Made by a program: the position numbers and the translations under genes. From an uncultured Flavobacteriales bacterium (GTDB lineage Bacteria; Bacteroidota; Bacteroidia; Flavobacteriales_D; Sanyastnellaceae), in the NCBI GenBank assembly GCA_938074325.1, contig CALJFZ010000011.1, forward strand, positions 1 to 64,000: a stretch of 64,000 nucleotides of DNA, given 5' to 3'. Shown piece by piece: positions 63,975 to 64,000 of the stretch (position 1 is the first letter of the stretch; every line of letters begins with the position of its first letter). Under the pieces are notes generated by a model. The model saw only the letters and a program-made list of their open reading frames with translations. It had not been told where the DNA came from and did no database searches.

Positions 63975-64000
63975 AGTTCCATTGGCCGAGCGCATGCGCC
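63967..64000 (+). CDS. rarA: start of probable replication-associated recombination protein RarA, partial at right edge
   Basis: The last 34 bases read ATG CAT GAA GTT CCA TTG GCC GAG CGC ATG CGC C, i.e. MHEVPLAERMR plus the first base of a possible proline codon. PLAERMRP is the usual N-terminus of RarA/MgsA, an AAA+ ATPase of replication restart. The start overlaps the acyltransferase stop by eight bases. Only 11 residues are visible, so this is a motif-based guess. Confidence 0.55.
   Translation, partial: MHEVPLAERMR

Overview
The window is chromosomal DNA from a member of the Bacteroidota, most like a Flavobacteriales-type marine or freshwater lineage. This rests on several observations: a type IX secretion (T9SS) cargo protein with a C-terminal sorting domain, a PorE-like envelope protein, a TonB-dependent receptor with a carboxypeptidase-like plug extension, a long-form PurM, a type III glutamine synthetase, an AIR-synthase/prfA/pyrF neighbourhood, and promoters of the TTG-N19/20-TAnnTTTG type. 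Shine-Dalgarno sequences are almost absent. Coding density is very high: no gap reaches 300 bases, and many genes overlap through ATGA, GTGA or TTGA junctions. No CRISPR array, prophage, insertion sequence or defence island was found.

Layout. 1-2.4 kb (minus): folK, a deoxynucleoside kinase and a GH109/Gfo-Idh-MocA enzyme cut by the left edge. 2.5-7.2 kb (plus): sppA, a small lipoprotein, a family 2 glycosyltransferase, an ECF sigma factor and rsmG, facing an OmpR-type response regulator. 8.1-14.9 kb (plus): a compact menaquinone operon menI-menF-menD-menA-menC-menE followed by rdgB; menB and menH are not present. 14.9-19 kb: accA, a TPR lipoprotein and an S37-type peptidase. 19-22.8 kb (minus): rpsF-rpsR-rplI, then uvrB and an RNA methyltransferase. 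22.9-29.8 kb (plus): dnaX, a TonB-dependent receptor, small genes and an aminotransferase. 29.9-37.8 kb: a large secreted PNGase F-like protein, glnN and a PorE-like protein. 37.8-46.2 kb: purM-prfA-pyrF, a K+ channel, an AGCS symporter, a helix-hairpin-helix protein, apt, an acyl-CoA dehydrogenase and rpsU. 46.2-60.6 kb: the core information-processing block xerC-hpf-[tRNA-Thr, Tyr, Gly, Thr]-tuf-tRNA-Trp-secE-nusG-rplKAJL-rpoBC. 60.7-64 kb: a conserved protein of unknown function, a PhnP-like metallo-hydrolase, a lipid A-type acyltransferase and the first codons of a probable rarA.

How the parts work together: the men genes turn chorismate into demethylmenaquinone for respiration; rplKAJL-rpoBC, nusG, secE, tuf and the tRNAs form the growth-rate-linked translation/transcription block, with a strong hairpin-plus-T-run between rplL and rpoB that probably sets the ribosomal protein to RNA polymerase ratio.

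I do not see an entirely new multi-gene system. The most interesting signals are: (i) a run of ten A in dnaX at the end of the clamp-loader domains, where a shift into either other frame meets a stop within a few codons, predicting a slippage-made gamma subunit; (ii) TAnnTTTG-like boxes only four bases before the ATG of folK, menD and the PhnP-like gene, predicting leaderless mRNAs; (iii) a hairpin in each spacer of the tRNA cluster upstream of tuf; (iv) paired hairpins at the glnN promoter; (v) a PNGase F-like T9SS cargo with an inserted LamG-type domain; and (vi) a conserved 494-residue protein of unknown function behind rpoC.
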